In this document: positions 63,898 through 64,000 of the stretch, one piece after another
How positions within the stretch are numbered: position 1 is the stretch's first letter
Layout of the letters: every line of letters starts with the position of its first letter
From: Actinocorallia sp. API 0066
GTDB lineage: Bacteria > Actinomycetota > Actinomycetes > Streptosporangiales > Streptosporangiaceae
DNA length: 64,000 bases
Assembly: GCF_020991275.1 (NCBI RefSeq)
Contig: NZ_JAJLQY010000002.1
Span: forward strand, 248,001-312,000
Reading direction: 5' to 3'
Made by a program: the position numbers and the translations under genes
The notes under the pieces: model-generated
What the model saw: only the letters and a program-made list of their open reading frames with translations
The model's database searches: none
Told to the model about the DNA's origin: nothing

Positions 63898-64000
63898 TGA
63901 GATCCCACACCATCCGTAGCCGCGCCGTCGCCACCGGGGCCGTCGCCCTCGTCGCGGCCCTCGGCCTCACCGCCTGCGGCGACGACGAGCCCGCGACCAA
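63898..64000 (+). CDS. Second lipoprotein substrate-binding protein, cut off by the window end
   Basis: Only the first 34 codons are visible. They encode a lipoprotein signal (VRSHTIRSRAVATGAVALVAALGLTAC-type, with lipobox LTAC and GDDEPA after the cysteine). GTG 63898 has AGGGAG at 63882-63887. By position after livF it is likely a second branched-chain amino-acid binding protein, as in other actinomycetes; the body is not in the window. Confidence 0.7.

Overview
The window is high-GC DNA with frequent GTG and TTG starts, stop-start overlaps (GTGA, ATGA) and gene families typical of filamentous actinomycetes: DUF397/DUF5753 pairs, an AfsA-type enzyme, MbtH, a PASTA-less Ser/Thr kinase with a PQQ propeller, and PdtaR. 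It looks chromosomal and from a Streptosporangiales- or Streptomyces-like actinomycete; the genus cannot be fixed from the sequence alone.

Positions 255-2061 carry an XRE-type regulator and a hicBA toxin-antitoxin pair. Positions 2076-28999 are a nonribosomal peptide synthetase (NRPS) cluster. On the minus strand are sbnA and sbnB, which make L-2,3-diaminopropionate. On the plus strand are a free-standing adenylation protein, three large NRPSs (six modules), an MbtH protein, a GNAT acetyltransferase and a type II thioesterase. By hand reading the line is C-A-PCP / C-[A tail]-PCP / C-A(Thr)-PCP-E // C-A-PCP / C-A(Thr)-PCP-E // C-A-PCP-TE. The most striking point is that the free-standing adenylation protein stops just after core motif A8, while module 2 contains only the A-domain C-terminal subdomain with the A10 lysine. 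The two pieces add up to one complete A domain, so module 2 probably uses a two-protein (split) adenylation domain.

Positions 29127-38578 hold an Mkl-type ATPase, a formylglycine-generating enzyme, and a LytS/LytTR two-component system followed by two DUF485 + sodium:solute symporter pairs (ActP-like) and a PucR-type regulator. Three CRP-like dyads (TGTGA-N6-TCACA type) sit just before start codons in this block. Positions 38695-45231 hold an LRR-like protein, a flippase-like membrane protein, an ArsB/NhaD-family transporter, a CBS protein, a NarX/NarL-type system and a propeller-like protein, with three copies of a nested palindromic repeat at gene ends.

Positions 45392-53566 start with an RsbW-like ATPase/DUF397/XRE set. 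Then comes a compact operon: a fusion of a nucleoside-diphosphate-kinase-like domain to an AfsA (gamma-butyrolactone synthase) domain, translationally coupled to a rifampin-phosphotransferase/PEP-synthase-like phosphotransferase, and followed by an MFS transporter. This is the second candidate for an undescribed system, possibly making and exporting a small phospho-derived signal.

Positions 53620-64000 are core metabolism: pyruvate kinase, a membrane Ser/Thr kinase, a small CxxC protein, a tRNA with anticodon CAA but a short variable loop, pdtaR, and a livKHMGF branched-chain amino-acid ABC operon with a second lipoprotein gene running off the end. A hairpin between livK and livH probably sets different expression of the binding protein and the permease. 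Positions 1-254 are proline-codon-rich with no convincing gene.
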